A DNA stretch of 64,000 nt from Sphingomonas sp. Leaf20 (GTDB taxonomy: Bacteria > Pseudomonadota > Alphaproteobacteria > Sphingomonadales > Sphingomonadaceae), in NCBI RefSeq assembly GCF_001421535.1, contig NZ_LMKN01000001.1, positions 992,001 through 1,056,000 of the forward strand, in the 5' to 3' direction. Positions within the stretch are counted from its first letter, which is position 1. Every line of letters starts with the position of its first letter. Positions 25,937-34,573 of this stretch are shown piece after piece. Made by a program: the position numbers and the translations under genes. The notes under the pieces were generated by a model. The model made no database searches and had not been told where the DNA came from. It worked only from the letters and a program-made list of their open reading frames with translations.

Positions 25937-26901
25937 CGCAACAGCCTCGACAACGATCCTGGCGAAGCGGCTGGCGGCGCACGGCGCGGATCGCGCTGGA
26001 ACTGCTGCTCGCGGTCGCGATGCTCGTGGCGATCGACCGGTGGCTGACCGGGGGCACCGGGTTCGCGCAGGTCCAGCCCAATCCATACTGGCTTCCCGTG
26101 CTCGCGATGGCGCTGGCGTACGGCACCGGGCCCGGCGTCCTCGCTGCGGCGATCGCCTCCGGGTTGTGGCTGCTCTACGCACACGAGAATGCGGGCGAGC
26201 GCGACTATCTCGACCATCTCTTCCATCTGTCGCTGCAACCGCTGATGTGGTTCTCCGCCGCGGTCGCGATCGGCGAGGTCACGATCGTGCGGACCACGCG
26301 GCATGCCCGTCTGGAAAAGCACGGCCAGGTCGCCGCGCGCAACCTCGCCCGGCTGACCGAGGCCTTTGCGGCGCTGTCCCATACCAACCGGCGGCTTCAG
26401 GTGCAGATCGCCACCGAAGCGCATACGATCGGGCATGCGATCGATACCGCGACGCGCGTGTCGTCGATCGATCCCGCCGCGCGGCGTGGCGCGATCGGCG
26501 AACTGATCACGCTCGCCGCGCGGACCGCCGATTTCACCTGTTACCGCGTCGCCGGCGGCGAGGCCCGCGCGTGGCTGCACGGCGCGATGACCGTACGCCA
26601 CCGCGACGTTCTTCCCGCCGGGCTCGTCACCTGCATCGGACGGCCGCGAGCGATCCTGCACGTCGCCGACATGGAGGACCGGGCGATGCTGGAGGACGTC
26701 GGCGTCGCCGCGATCGCGCTGCTCGACCGCGCGGGCGGCGATCTCGTCGGATGCCTAATTCTGCACAGCCTGCCCTTCGACGCGCTCAACGCCAGCCGCA
26801 CCGCCGAACTCTGCGAGATCGCATCGTGGCTCACGCCGTTGCTCGCGGACAGCGCGCGCGCGACGCACCCGACGGTACGGCCCGCCGGACTGGTCGCGTG
26901 A
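25933..26901 (+). CDS. pelD: PelD-like membrane GAF protein lacking the GGDEF domain
   Basis: 322 residues, GTG start in a GTGA overlap. Residues 15-120 hold about four membrane helices ('IALELLLAVAMLVAIDRWL', 'YWLPVLAMALAYGTGPGVL', 'LQPLMWFSAAVAIGEV'). A coiled-coil linker (about 120-150) leads to a GAF-like domain (about 160-310, 'IGELITLAARTADFTCYRV' to 'AIALLDRAGGDLVGCLIL'). Classical PelD (about 455 residues) continues into a degenerate GGDEF domain whose RxxD site binds cyclic di-GMP and switches polymer synthesis on. Here the protein stops after the GAF domain and no RxxD-type inhibitory site is visible, so allosteric control must differ. It still likely scaffolds PelE, PelF and PelG in the inner membrane. 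Confidence 0.8.
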   Translation: MTQQPRQRSWRSGWRRTARIALELLLAVAMLVAIDRWLTGGTGFAQVQPNPYWLPVLAMALAYGTGPGVLAAAIASGLWLLYAHENAGERDYLDHLFHLSLQPLMWFSAAVAIGEVTIVRTTRHARLEKHGQVAARNLARLTEAFAALSHTNRRLQVQIATEAHTIGHAIDTATRVSSIDPAARRGAIGELITLAARTADFTCYRVAGGEARAWLHGAMTVRHRDVLPAGLVTCIGRPRAILHVADMEDRAMLEDVGVAAIALLDRAGGDLVGCLILHSLPFDALNASRTAELCEIASWLTPLLADSARATHPTVRPAGLVA

Positions 26902-27812
26902 TCGCCGTCCTGCTGCCACTCGCGGTGGGTGATGCACTGTTGCTGCCGGCGCATCTCGTCATGGGCGTGGACGTCGGCTGGGTGATGGCGGTCCACAGCG
27001 CGCTGACGATCCTCGGGCTTGCCGTCTGGCTGCGTCGCGGTGCGGCCGGCGGGTTCGCGTCGGCGATGCTCGGCGTGCTGGGGCCGATCGGACTCCTCGC
27101 CGCGCTGCCGCTCGGGCGGCTTTCGCGTGCCGGTGTCCCCCGCGCGAGCGACGATTTGTTTGGGCGGGTCTCGCCGCGGATGGCGCGGCGCGGCGCACGG
27201 CTCGCGGTCGCGCGCCTGCTCGACGGCCGGATCCGGCATGCGACACCCGAGACGCTCGGCTCGCTCGTCACGATCATGCGGCACGGCAATGTCGCGGCGC
27301 GCCGCCGTGCGCTCGAAACCGTGGTGCGGTCGTTCGAACCCGCGCTGTCGCCGCTGATCGCGCTCGCCCTGACCGATCGCGACCAGACGATCCGCGCGCT
27401 CGCCGCCGCCGCATCGGCGCGCGTCGTCGAGAACCTGGCATCCGCGCGCGAACGGCTGTCCGCGCGGATCGCGCTGGCGGCGGAAGGGCCCGACGGGACC
27501 GACCCCGACGCCGCGCAGACGCTGGCCAGGCTGCTCGCGGATCATGCCCGCGCAGACGTCTTGTTGTCCGATTCGCAGCGCATCCACCTGCGCGAGGATG
27601 CGGCCGCGACGATCGCTTCCGGCACGCCGGATGGCGGCGGGACCGCGGACGCGCGCGACCGGCAGACGATGCTGCTCGAAACATTCTGGGCGAACGGCGA
27701 CTATGCCGCGATCGACACGATGGTCGCGGCGATCGAGACGCAGCCGGCGGACGCAACGACCCGCGACATGGCCAGGCTCGCGCAGTGGTGGCGCGCGGGG
27801 GCAACCGCGTGA
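26898..27812 (+). CDS. pelE: PelE-like membrane protein with C-terminal helical (TPR-like) domain
   Basis: 304 residues from a GTG that overlaps the pelD stop (GTGA); the longer frame starting upstream belongs to read-through of pelD in another frame. The first 90 residues hold three or four membrane helices ('IAVLLPLAVGDALLLPAHL', 'VMAVHSALTILGLAVWL', 'MLGVLGPIGLLAALPLG'). The rest is an all-helical, Arg/Ala-rich cytoplasmic region with paired helices ('HATPETLGSLVTIMRHGNVA', 'LLADHARADVLLSDSQ', 'MLLETFWANGDYAAID'). Size, layout and its place between pelD and pelF match PelE, a member of the inner-membrane synthase complex whose exact role is not settled. Confidence 0.75.
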   Translation: MIAVLLPLAVGDALLLPAHLVMGVDVGWVMAVHSALTILGLAVWLRRGAAGGFASAMLGVLGPIGLLAALPLGRLSRAGVPRASDDLFGRVSPRMARRGARLAVARLLDGRIRHATPETLGSLVTIMRHGNVAARRRALETVVRSFEPALSPLIALALTDRDQTIRALAAAASARVVENLASARERLSARIALAAEGPDGTDPDAAQTLARLLADHARADVLLSDSQRIHLREDAAATIASGTPDGGGTADARDRQTMLLETFWANGDYAAIDTMVAAIETQPADATTRDMARLAQWWRAGATA

Positions 27813-29320
27813 TTCCCCTGACGGCGTTCGCCGAGCCGACCGGCGCCGCGCCGGCAGACGCCGCAGAGGCGGACGTCTGCCTGATCGTCGAGGGCGCCTA
27901 TCCCTATGTGATCGGCGGCGTGTCCGGCTGGTTGCAGGACCTGATCACGCACACCCCCGATGTGCGGTTCGTGATCGCGGCGATCAAACCCGACGGCGCA
28001 CCGTTGCCGTTCCGGTTGACGCCGCCGCCCAACGTCGTCGGTGTCGTCGAGATCGGTCTGGCGCCCGCCGCCGCGATCCCGCGGACGATCCCGGACCGGA
28101 TCGCGGTCCCGATCGCGGACGCGCTCATCGCGTTCGTCGCGGCGGGCGGTGCGCCGCGCCTGACGATCCTGATCGACCTGCTCGGCGCCACGCCGCGGAC
28201 GCTGGCACCCGGCGACATCCTGTCGCATCCCGCGGTGTTCGCGCGGTTGCGGCGCCATTATCAGGCGACGCTGCCCAAGGCATCCTTCCATCATTATTTC
28301 TGGGCGATGCGCGTGCTGCTCGGCGGGCTGCTGTCCGTGCTCACCGCACCGCTGCCGCCCGCACGCGCCTATCACACGATATCGACCGGGTTCGCCGGCC
28401 TGCTCGCCGCTCGCGCCGCGCGTCAGACCGGACGCCCCGCCTTCATCACCGAGCACGGCATCTATCTTCTCGAACGCCAGATCGAGGTGATGATGGCCGA
28501 CTGGATCGGCGATCAGGTCGACACGGGGCTCGAACTCGACCGCAGCGTCCGCGATCTGCGCGACCTGTGGGTGCGCGCGTTCACAAGCTATGCAAGCGCC
28601 TGCTATGACAGCTGCGATCCGATCGTCGCGCTCTATGGCGAGAACACCGCGGTCCAGCGCCGCCTGGGTGCTGCCGCCGACCGCGTCCGCGTGATTCCGA
28701 ACGGGATCGATTCGGGCCGGTTCGCAGCGCTGCCCGACCAGCGCGATCCGGCGCATCCACTCGTTGCCCTGCTCGGCCGCGTCGTGCCGATCAAGGACGT
28801 GAAGACGTTCATCCGCGCCGCCGCGATCGCGCATGCCGAACGCCCCGAGCTGCGCTTCGTCGTGCTCGGTCCCGAGGACGAGGATCCCGAATATGCCGCC
28901 GAGTGCGCGCGCCTGGTGCGCGATCTCGATCTCACGCCGGTGTTCAGCTTTGCCGGACGCGTGCGGATCGAGGACTGGATGGCGAAGATCGACCTGCTCG
29001 TGCTCACCAGCCTGTCGGAAGCACAGCCGCTCGTGATCCTCGAAGGGGGGGCATGTGGCATCCCCGTCGTCGCGCCCGACGTGGGCAGCTGCCGCGAGAT
29101 GATCGAGGGTCGCGGCGGCGTCGACAGCGGGCATGGCGGGATCGTCACGCCGCTGGTCAATCCTGCGGCGACGGCGGCGGGCATCGTCGCGATCGCCGGG
29201 AACCCCGAGCTGCGCCGCACGATGGGCGAGACGATGCGCGAGCGCGTCCGCCGCGATTATGATCACGCAACGATCATCGGCGCCTATGCCGACCTCTACC
29301 GGACGTTGATCGCCCGATAG
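27809..29320 (+). CDS. pelF: PelF glycosyltransferase (GT4 family)
   Basis: 503 residues when started at the GTG of the GTGA overlap with pelE; an alternative upstream start at 27785 adds eight residues. The signature 'DVCLIVEGAYPYVIGGVSGW' at about residue 25 is characteristic of PelF. The C-terminal GT-B lobe has 'VIPNGIDSGRFAAL', 'LLGRVVPIKDVKTFIRAA' and the EX7E-type donor site 'LVILEGGACGIPVVAPDVGS'. PelF is the cytosolic enzyme that polymerises Pel from UDP-activated N-acetylhexosamines. It is the last gene of the tightly coupled plus-strand operon and ends 15 bp before the convergent methyltransferase-like gene. Confidence 0.92.
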   Translation: MIPLTAFAEPTGAAPADAAEADVCLIVEGAYPYVIGGVSGWLQDLITHTPDVRFVIAAIKPDGAPLPFRLTPPPNVVGVVEIGLAPAAAIPRTIPDRIAVPIADALIAFVAAGGAPRLTILIDLLGATPRTLAPGDILSHPAVFARLRRHYQATLPKASFHHYFWAMRVLLGGLLSVLTAPLPPARAYHTISTGFAGLLAARAARQTGRPAFITEHGIYLLERQIEVMMADWIGDQVDTGLELDRSVRDLRDLWVRAFTSYASACYDSCDPIVALYGENTAVQRRLGAAADRVRVIPNGIDSGRFAALPDQRDPAHPLVALLGRVVPIKDVKTFIRAAAIAHAERPELRFVVLGPEDEDPEYAAECARLVRDLDLTPVFSFAGRVRIEDWMAKIDLLVLTSLSEAQPLVILEGGACGIPVVAPDVGSCREMIEGRGGVDSGHGGIVTPLVNPAATAAGIVAIAGNPELRRTMGETMRERVRRDYDHATIIGAYADLYRTLIAR

Positions 29321-29335
29321 GGGTGCCACCAAGAC

Positions 29336-30685
29336 TTACAGCTCGCCGCCATCCCGTCCCGCCGCGGCCGCGTCCCCGTCTGCCCGGCGCGTTCCCGACA
29401 CCCACGCGAAGACCCGCGGCACGGGCCCGTTCCGCGTCATCCAGGCGCTGTACGCCTGATAGTCGGGATCGAGCCCCAGATGACGCTCCTCGGTCCGCGC
29501 GCGCCAGTAATAGACGCCGCTGACTGCCGCCAGGATCAGCGTCGCGCGGATCGCATCGACGGGCGTTCCCATCGTCAGCACGGGCATTGTCGACAGCCAC
29601 CAGAACAGGTTCTTCGACAGATACGCCGGATGCCGCGACCAGGCATAGGGCCCGTGCGTCAGGATCCCGCGGTTGGTGAGGTTGGAAAAGCGCAGTCCGA
29701 ACGCCATCGTCGCCCAGGCATAGATCGCGGTCAGCGCGACCAGCGCGGCGCCGACCAGCGCGAGCAGCACCGGGTGGTACTGAAACCAGACATCCCATTC
29801 GCGCGTGCCCGGATGATAGTCCAGCGGCCCGCCGTCGCTCATCAGGATGATCGGCGGATAGCACATCAGCGCCGCCATCCACGCGGCCGCGAACGGATTG
29901 GCGCTGCGGATGTGCGAATCGAGCGGACGCAGCGTCAGGATATAGCCGACCGTCGCGAACGCGACGTCGATCAGGAACATGAAGGTGATCAGCCATTTGG
30001 CGAGCGCGACCGGATCGCGCATCAGCACCGGCACGTCGCCGCGGATGAACTCGCCGAACCCCCCGGGCACGATCGCGAGCATGAACGCGAGAAAGAACGC
30101 CTTCACGCCCCAGCTGCGCAGGTGATTGTGGATCGCTCCATGGTCGACGCCCGCCTGCCCCGTCAGCCACGCGCCAAGCGACCAGGCGCCGTCCTTGGGC
30201 TCGACGAGATACCGGTCGAGCCAGATCACATAGGGGACAGAGGCGACGAGGAGGATCGGCGCGACATTGGTGAAGCACCACATCGCGAACGCGAAATTGC
30301 CTTCCCAGTAGAACCGGCCGGTCCCGTAGATCACCGCGATCGCGCCCCAGGTCGCCCAGAATGCGGCGAGCTTGGTCAGGCTGAGGTCGATCGTCTCGCG
30401 CCACGGCCGCGCCAGCGACCAGTCGATCCCCGTACTGGGACGCCGGTGCACCTTGTCGACGATCAGCGACCACAGCACCATCGGCACGCCGCACGCCACA
30501 AGGTCGACCAGCGCCGCATAGGGCCCGTCCATTCCCCACGTCCGCGCGCATCCGACCCAGACGAGCACCCCGACGAGCCCGGCCAGCCCCGCGCCATGGC
30601 TTACCGCAGACGCCGGACGCGGATCCGCCCCACGGTGCTGCGACGCCGGCATGGGGGCTTGGACGGGCAGGGAAACGTCGGACAT
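29336..30685 (-). CDS. isoprenylcysteine carboxyl methyltransferase-like integral membrane protein
   Basis: 449 residues with about ten membrane helices. The C-terminal quarter has the ICMT/PEMT-type SAM-binding signature: 'GILTHGPYAWSRHPAYLSKN' followed by 'RARTEERHLGLDPDYQAYSA'. Bacterial members of this family methylate thiols, phenols or lipids; the substrate here is unknown. The N-terminal ~220 residues form an extra membrane region not found in the short (about 200-residue) family members. It converges on pelF with a 15-bp gap, so it is probably not part of the Pel operon. Its start lies 184 bp from tRNA-Gly. Confidence 0.75.
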   Translation of the reverse strand: MSDVSLPVQAPMPASQHRGADPRPASAVSHGAGLAGLVGVLVWVGCARTWGMDGPYAALVDLVACGVPMVLWSLIVDKVHRRPSTGIDWSLARPWRETIDLSLTKLAAFWATWGAIAVIYGTGRFYWEGNFAFAMWCFTNVAPILLVASVPYVIWLDRYLVEPKDGAWSLGAWLTGQAGVDHGAIHNHLRSWGVKAFFLAFMLAIVPGGFGEFIRGDVPVLMRDPVALAKWLITFMFLIDVAFATVGYILTLRPLDSHIRSANPFAAAWMAALMCYPPIILMSDGGPLDYHPGTREWDVWFQYHPVLLALVGAALVALTAIYAWATMAFGLRFSNLTNRGILTHGPYAWSRHPAYLSKNLFWWLSTMPVLTMGTPVDAIRATLILAAVSGVYYWRARTEERHLGLDPDYQAYSAWMTRNGPVPRVFAWVSGTRRADGDAAAAGRDGGEL

Positions 30686-30868
30686 GCCGCCGGGTTACCC
30701 GATTTTGGTAAGCAAGCCATGAAACATCCCGCCCGGCCCGACTTGCACCGCAGCGATGCTTTGCATAAGAGCCGATTGCCCATCGCGGTTGGCCATCGGA
30801 ATTCCACCGGTGCACCGATCGGACCGCACATGGGCCCCGACTGAAGAACCCCGGTTTTTCAACGTCGT

Positions 30869-30939
30869 GCGGGTATAGTACAATGGTAGTACAGCAGCCT
30901 TCCAAGCTGAATACACGGGTTCGATTCCCGTTACCCGCT
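30869..30939 (+). tRNA. tRNA-Gly (anticodon TCC)
   Basis: The acceptor stem GCGGGTA (30869-30875) pairs with TACCCGC (30932-30938), with discriminator T and an encoded CCA at 30940-30942. The anticodon arm CAGCC-TTCCAA-GCTG carries TCC, and the T arm reads CGGGTTCGATTCCCG. The 3' part of this gene (from 30924) is repeated at 32312-32342 and marks an integration site. Confidence 0.95.
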
Positions 30940-30954
30940 CCAACGCTTTCCCTT
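30924..30954 (+). repeat. attL: tRNA-proximal copy of a 31-bp direct repeat
   Basis: The repeat starts within the T arm of tRNA-Gly (ATTCCCG...), spans the 3' end and CCA, and runs 12 nt beyond (AACGCTTTCCCTT). The same 31 bases occur without mismatch at 32312-32342. This is the usual product of site-specific integration into a tRNA 3' end. Confidence 0.85.
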
Positions 30955-31024
30955 CTATAAAAGCAAGTCATCGGACTGATGTCCGCTTTTGGTGGTTAGC
31001 GGACGTCCGCGTTAAGGTCGCGCA

Positions 31025-31369
31025 ATGACCGACTTGATCCTTGTGGCACGACGTATCGTAGAGGAAATCGACGGTTATGCTGCGCCGTCCTGTTCAAACC
31101 TCGGCCTTGGCAGCGCACCCGGACGCGAGTGTATATCAGAACAACTCGATTTCATGCGCTCCGCATTGGTAGTCCCATATCCCGTCCAAATCACTGACGA
31201 TGCTGGAGAGAGCCGCGCGGTATTCGTAGTTGCGGACGACGAGCTTGGGAGCTTTGTCGTTCACGATCCAAGCGAAGGCGGTGACTTTGCGTTGGCAGTC
31301 GGGAGCGTTAAAAACTTGGTGCTCCCCGGACCGAGGGGCGACGCGGTGGGTTGCTTCCTTGCCCGTTAA
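31025..31369 (+). CDS. hypothetical protein, 114 aa, island cargo
   Basis: ATG start with AAGG upstream (about 31014). The protein is acidic, soluble in character, has no signal peptide or membrane helix, and I do not recognise a family. Visible features are 'VVPYPVQITDDAGESRAVFV', an acidic middle, and a Gly-rich C-terminus 'VLPGPRGDAVGCFLAR'. Codon use is less GC-biased than in flanking chromosomal genes, in keeping with transfer. It is the first of two genes inside the tRNA-Gly insertion. Confidence 0.5.
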   Translation: MTDLILVARRIVEEIDGYAAPSCSNLGLGSAPGRECISEQLDFMRSALVVPYPVQITDDAGESRAVFVVADDELGSFVVHDPSEGGDFALAVGSVKNLVLPGPRGDAVGCFLAR

Positions 31370-31599
31370 CAATGTCCAATCATGGGCGGAAGCCCCCATC
31401 GAACCAGAACCTACCTCTCCGAAAACTCTTTTAAAATGAACGCACGCACGTCGCAGAGAGAGAAACGTTGTTTGAAGCACAGGATGCGGAAGAGATCGCG
31501 TGATGAACGAAGAATAAATACAAATATCATATGGCCACCGCGCAACATAGCAGTCATACCTTGGCGATGAAAAACTGATGCTAAACCGGAGGTAGAAGG

Positions 31600-32235
31600 T
31601 TGAGGATTTTGTGTTGCATAGTTGCCCTCGCGGCCAATGGCCTAATTCAAGGCAAATGCTCTGCGCAAGCGACGCAGATCGAGCACGCCCCATCGAATGA
31701 AAGTCCGCCTTTTGTTGTGCAATTGGACGACCCAACGATGCTTCGTGACATGGTTACGTTTGCCGACTGCGTCGTTACGCGTGAGCCTAAAGCTGTCATA
31801 CATTTTTTGAGAGAGGGTAACTTTGCTGTGCCGCAAAATGGCGAAGTTCGAAGCATAGTACAGCGTAATCGGGCCTGTTTGCGAGTCGCAAATATGCGTT
31901 TCAATCAGGTCTTGTTCGCTGGAGCGGCGTCCGAAAGTCTATATCGCGTCAGTGGATTGTTTTTTGCAAAGGTCAGTATGCCTAGCACAAAGCCAGTCAA
32001 CGATCCCGGTATGTGCGTAGCTATGGCTAAGCCTAAGGAAGTGGACAACCTCTTGGCGGCATTTCCAGCAAGCAGCGAAGAAAAAGCTGCGTTGGCTGCC
32101 CTAGATGCGGCAATCGAGCGGTGCCACCCGAATACATCTCCCCATGCGTCCATCCGTCGTGCTGCTGTTATGGCTGGCATGTTTCCGGTCGTTTACGATC
32201 TTTTCCTTGGACCGCGATCACGACAGAGCCACTGA
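31600..32235 (+). CDS. hypothetical exported protein, 211 aa, island cargo
   Basis: The TTG start is supported by a consensus GGAGG at 31588-31592 with 7-nt spacing. The N-terminus 'MRILCCIVALAANGLIQGKC' followed by 'SAQA' looks like a signal peptide. The mature part has several cysteines ('FADCVV', 'RNRACLRV', 'GMCVAMAKPKEVDN', 'AIERCHP') that could form disulfides in the periplasm. No catalytic motif or known domain is recognised. Codon use is AT-richer than the surroundings. The gene ends 76 bp before the right-hand direct repeat. Confidence 0.55.
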   Translation: MRILCCIVALAANGLIQGKCSAQATQIEHAPSNESPPFVVQLDDPTMLRDMVTFADCVVTREPKAVIHFLREGNFAVPQNGEVRSIVQRNRACLRVANMRFNQVLFAGAASESLYRVSGLFFAKVSMPSTKPVNDPGMCVAMAKPKEVDNLLAAFPASSEEKAALAALDAAIERCHPNTSPHASIRRAAVMAGMFPVVYDLFLGPRSRQSH

Positions 32236-32311
32236 GGATATGCTGGAGGCGCAGGCGTTTCCGCATCGAAATGTCCGCAATTGGGCGTTTTTGACCGTCC
32301 GTTAACGAACA

Positions 32312-32342
32312 ATTCCCGTTACCCGCTCCAACGCTTTCCCTT
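32312..32342 (+). repeat. attR: distal copy of the 31-bp direct repeat
   Basis: Identical to 30924-30954, including the last 16 bases of tRNA-Gly, the CCA and the 12 following bases. The DNA after it returns to high GC. Together with the upstream copy it bounds the insertion. Confidence 0.85.
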
Positions 32343-32455
32343 TGATCACGACGATCGCGATACCGCATATCGGCCAGCGGCATGGCGCTCGCCGCGATGT
32401 GCGTGGCGCCGACCATGGCCGCTCCGCACATCTGCGGCGTCCACTCGCAATTCCC

Positions 32456-32484
32456 GGCACGCCCCCCCCTTTGGAGGGCGTGCC
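32456..32484 (-). terminator. hairpin just downstream of mqo
   Basis: GGCACGCCCCCC and GGAGGGCGTGCC form a 12-bp stem with one mismatch around a short CCTTT loop. It ends 7 bp from the mqo stop codon. No clear U-run follows on the minus strand, so the termination is only probable. Confidence 0.55.
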
Positions 32485-32490
32485 GACCGG

Positions 32491-34227
32491 TCAGAGCGCG
32501 AGGTCGGGGCTGCGGTCGACCTTGACGCGTGCCGCGGCGGGGCGGGGCGTCGTCGCGATGTGGACCGCGGGTGACTTGACCGCGAGCTGCAACGTCGCCG
32601 CGGTACGGTCCCAATGGTCCGCGAGCAGTTCGGGATGCTCGTTCAGCTTGATGCCGTAGCTCGGCACGATCTCCCGGATCTTGGCCTGCCAGCCCGCGCT
32701 CGACAGCCGGTTCGGGAACACCTTCTTCAACAGGTCGAGCATGATCGACGGCGCGGTCGATGCCCCCGGCGATGCCCCCAGCAACGCCGCGATCGAGCCG
32801 TCCTTCGACGCGACGATCTCGGTGCCGAGCTTGAGGACGCCGCCCTTTTCGGGGTCGCGCTTGATGATCTGCACGCGCTGGCCCGCCTGCCAAAGCCGCC
32901 AGTCGCCATCCTTGGCACCGGGGAAATACTCGCGCAGCGCGTCCATCCGGTCCGAATCCGACATGATCAGCTGCCCCGCCAGATATTCGACGAGCGCGAA
33001 ATCGTCCCAGCCGACCGCGACCATCGGGCGGAAATTGTCGATCGTCACCGATGCGGGAAGGTCGAAATAGGATCCCTGCTTGAGGAACTTGGTCGAGAAG
33101 GTCGCGAACGGCCCGAACAGCAGCGCCTGCTTGCCGTCGAGATAGCGCGTGTCGAGGTGCGGCACCGACATCGGCGGCGACCCGACCGCGGCCTTGCCGT
33201 ACACCTTGGCGAGATGCCGATGCGCGATCGCGGGATTGTCCGCGACGAGGAACGAGCCGCCGACCGGGAAGCCCGCATAATCGTCCGCTTCGGGGATCCC
33301 CGACTTCTGCAGGATCGGCAGCGCACCGCCACCCGCGCCGCCGAAGACGAAGCGCGCGTTGATGATCTGCTTGTCGTCGCTCTTCATGTTGCGCGCGGTG
33401 ACCTGCCAGCCGCCCTTGGGATTGCGCTCGAGCGAGCGGACTTCATGCCCCGTCGTCAGCGTGAATTTATCCTGCTTGTCGAGCGCGGCGATATACTGGC
33501 GGGTGACCGCGCCCCAGTCGCAATCGGTCCCCAGCGGCGATCGCGTCGCCGCGAGCTTCACCGACGGGTCGCGCCCCTGCATCATCAGCGGCACCCAGCG
33601 CGCGATCTCGGCGCGATCGGTCGAGAATTCCATCCCCGAGAACAGCGGGCTGGCGCCGAGCGCTTCCCAGCGCTTGCGCAGGAACGCGACGTTCGCATCG
33701 CCCCACACCAGGTTCATGTGCGGCGTCGAGTTGATGAACGATCGCGGGTTGCCAAGCATCCCGGCCTCGACCTGGTGGCTCAGGAACTGGCGCGTGACCT
33801 GGAACTGTTCGTTGATCTCGACCGCCTTGGCGATCTCGACCTTGCCGTCGGCGGCGTTGACCGGCGTGTAGTTGAGCTCGCACAGCGCGGAATGCCCGGT
33901 GCCCGCGTTGTTCCAGCCGCCCGAGCTCTCCTCTGCCACCTTGTCGAGCCGTTCGACGAGTTCGATCGTCCAGCTCGGCTCGAGTTCGCGCAGCAGCACC
34001 GCGAGCGTCGCGCTCATGATCCCGCCTCCGATCAGCAGCACGTCGACGTTGCGCGTCGCGGTGGCGGCCTCGGCCTGCACCGCGGGCAGCACTGACGCCG
34101 TACCCGCGACGATCGCCGAGCCGAGCAGATTGCGGCGCGTCACGCCCCCGGCGGGATTGGCCGCGTCGCCGGAAGTATCGTTACCCGGCTGCGGGGAATT
34201 GCCGTCGTCGTTCGATCCAAGTCGCAC
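32491..34227 (-). CDS. mqo: malate:quinone oxidoreductase with an RR-containing N-terminus
   Basis: 578 residues from the GTG at 34227, chosen because AGAGG lies 7 nt upstream; the open frame extends a further 39 codons without support. Residues about 25-55 read '[20 protein letters not shown]', a Tat-like signal or anchor. The FAD-binding motif '[18 protein letters not shown]' and the Mqo signature '[20 protein letters not shown]' follow. The protein oxidises malate to oxaloacetate and passes electrons to quinone, a membrane-linked alternative to NAD-dependent malate dehydrogenase. An exported or Tat-routed Mqo would be unusual, since the family is normally cytoplasmic and peripheral, so the leader deserves a look. 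It is transcribed alone. Confidence 0.9.
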   Translation of the reverse strand: MRLGSNDDGNSPQPGNDTSGDAANPAGGVTRRNLLGSAIVAGTASVLPAVQAEAATATRNVDVLLIGGGIMSATLAVLLRELEPSWTIELVERLDKVAEESSGGWNNAGTGHSALCELNYTPVNAADGKVEIAKAVEINEQFQVTRQFLSHQVEAGMLGNPRSFINSTPHMNLVWGDANVAFLRKRWEALGASPLFSGMEFSTDRAEIARWVPLMMQGRDPSVKLAATRSPLGTDCDWGAVTRQYIAALDKQDKFTLTTGHEVRSLERNPKGGWQVTARNMKSDDKQIINARFVFGGAGGGALPILQKSGIPEADDYAGFPVGGSFLVADNPAIAHRHLAKVYGKAAVGSPPMSVPHLDTRYLDGKQALLFGPFATFSTKFLKQGSYFDLPASVTIDNFRPMVAVGWDDFALVEYLAGQLIMSDSDRMDALREYFPGAKDGDWRLWQAGQRVQIIKRDPEKGGVLKLGTEIVASKDGSIAALLGASPGASTAPSIMLDLLKKVFPNRLSSAGWQAKIREIVPSYGIKLNEHPELLADHWDRTAATLQLAVKSPAVHIATTPRPAAARVKVDRSPDLAL

Positions 34228-34573
34228 AGAAAAACCTCTTCGTTGCCGCCCGGCCACGCCGGTTTCGCCGATGGGCAAAAACCTGGCAGGAAACCCGGAA
34301 ACCGGCCTGTCGTTTGGGTGTGCAACGGATGCCGGAAGACGCACAGGGCGATCACCCGAGCGCTCGCGCTGCTCGAAGTCCTCACCAGAGTCTGCTTCGT
34401 TTATTGGGCCATCATGCGCGGTTCAGCGCGCACCGTTTCCAGCCCCTACATGGCACCCCGGGCGTCCGCCGACAAGATGGCGGCCCCGGAAAGGCATGAA
34501 AAGCCCTGCTTATCCTGACCGCATCGGCGCGGTCTTGGCCGCGCGCGCGACCCGTTATCATGCGCCGCGATCG
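34228..34573. other. gene-free 346-bp stretch upstream of mqo
   Basis: This gap lies between the mqo start and the stop of the winged-helix gene, both on the minus strand. It must carry the mqo promoter, but I see no convincing -35/-10 pair. Open frames on both strands here have no protein-like sequence. No tRNA or strong palindrome was noticed. Confidence 0.4.

Larger units (their letters stand above)
30955..32311. mobile_element. 1.36-kb AT-richer insert at tRNA-Gly, no integrase
   Basis: The segment between the two 31-bp direct repeats is visibly lower in GC than its surroundings. It holds two genes of unknown function (31025 and 31600) on the plus strand. No recombinase, relaxase, phage or replication gene is visible. 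It is therefore either the decayed remnant of a larger integrated element or a minimal cassette that depends on an integrase encoded elsewhere. A GTCCGC/GCGGAC inverted repeat lies near its left end (30981-31004). The 230-bp gap at 31370-31599 holds nothing I can assign. Confidence 0.75.

Noticed and set aside
31136..31735. 199-codon minus-strand frame inside the tRNA-Gly insertion
   Set aside because: It overlaps the plus-strand gene at 31025 and the start of that at 31600, both with good ribosome-binding sites, and has no recognisable features.
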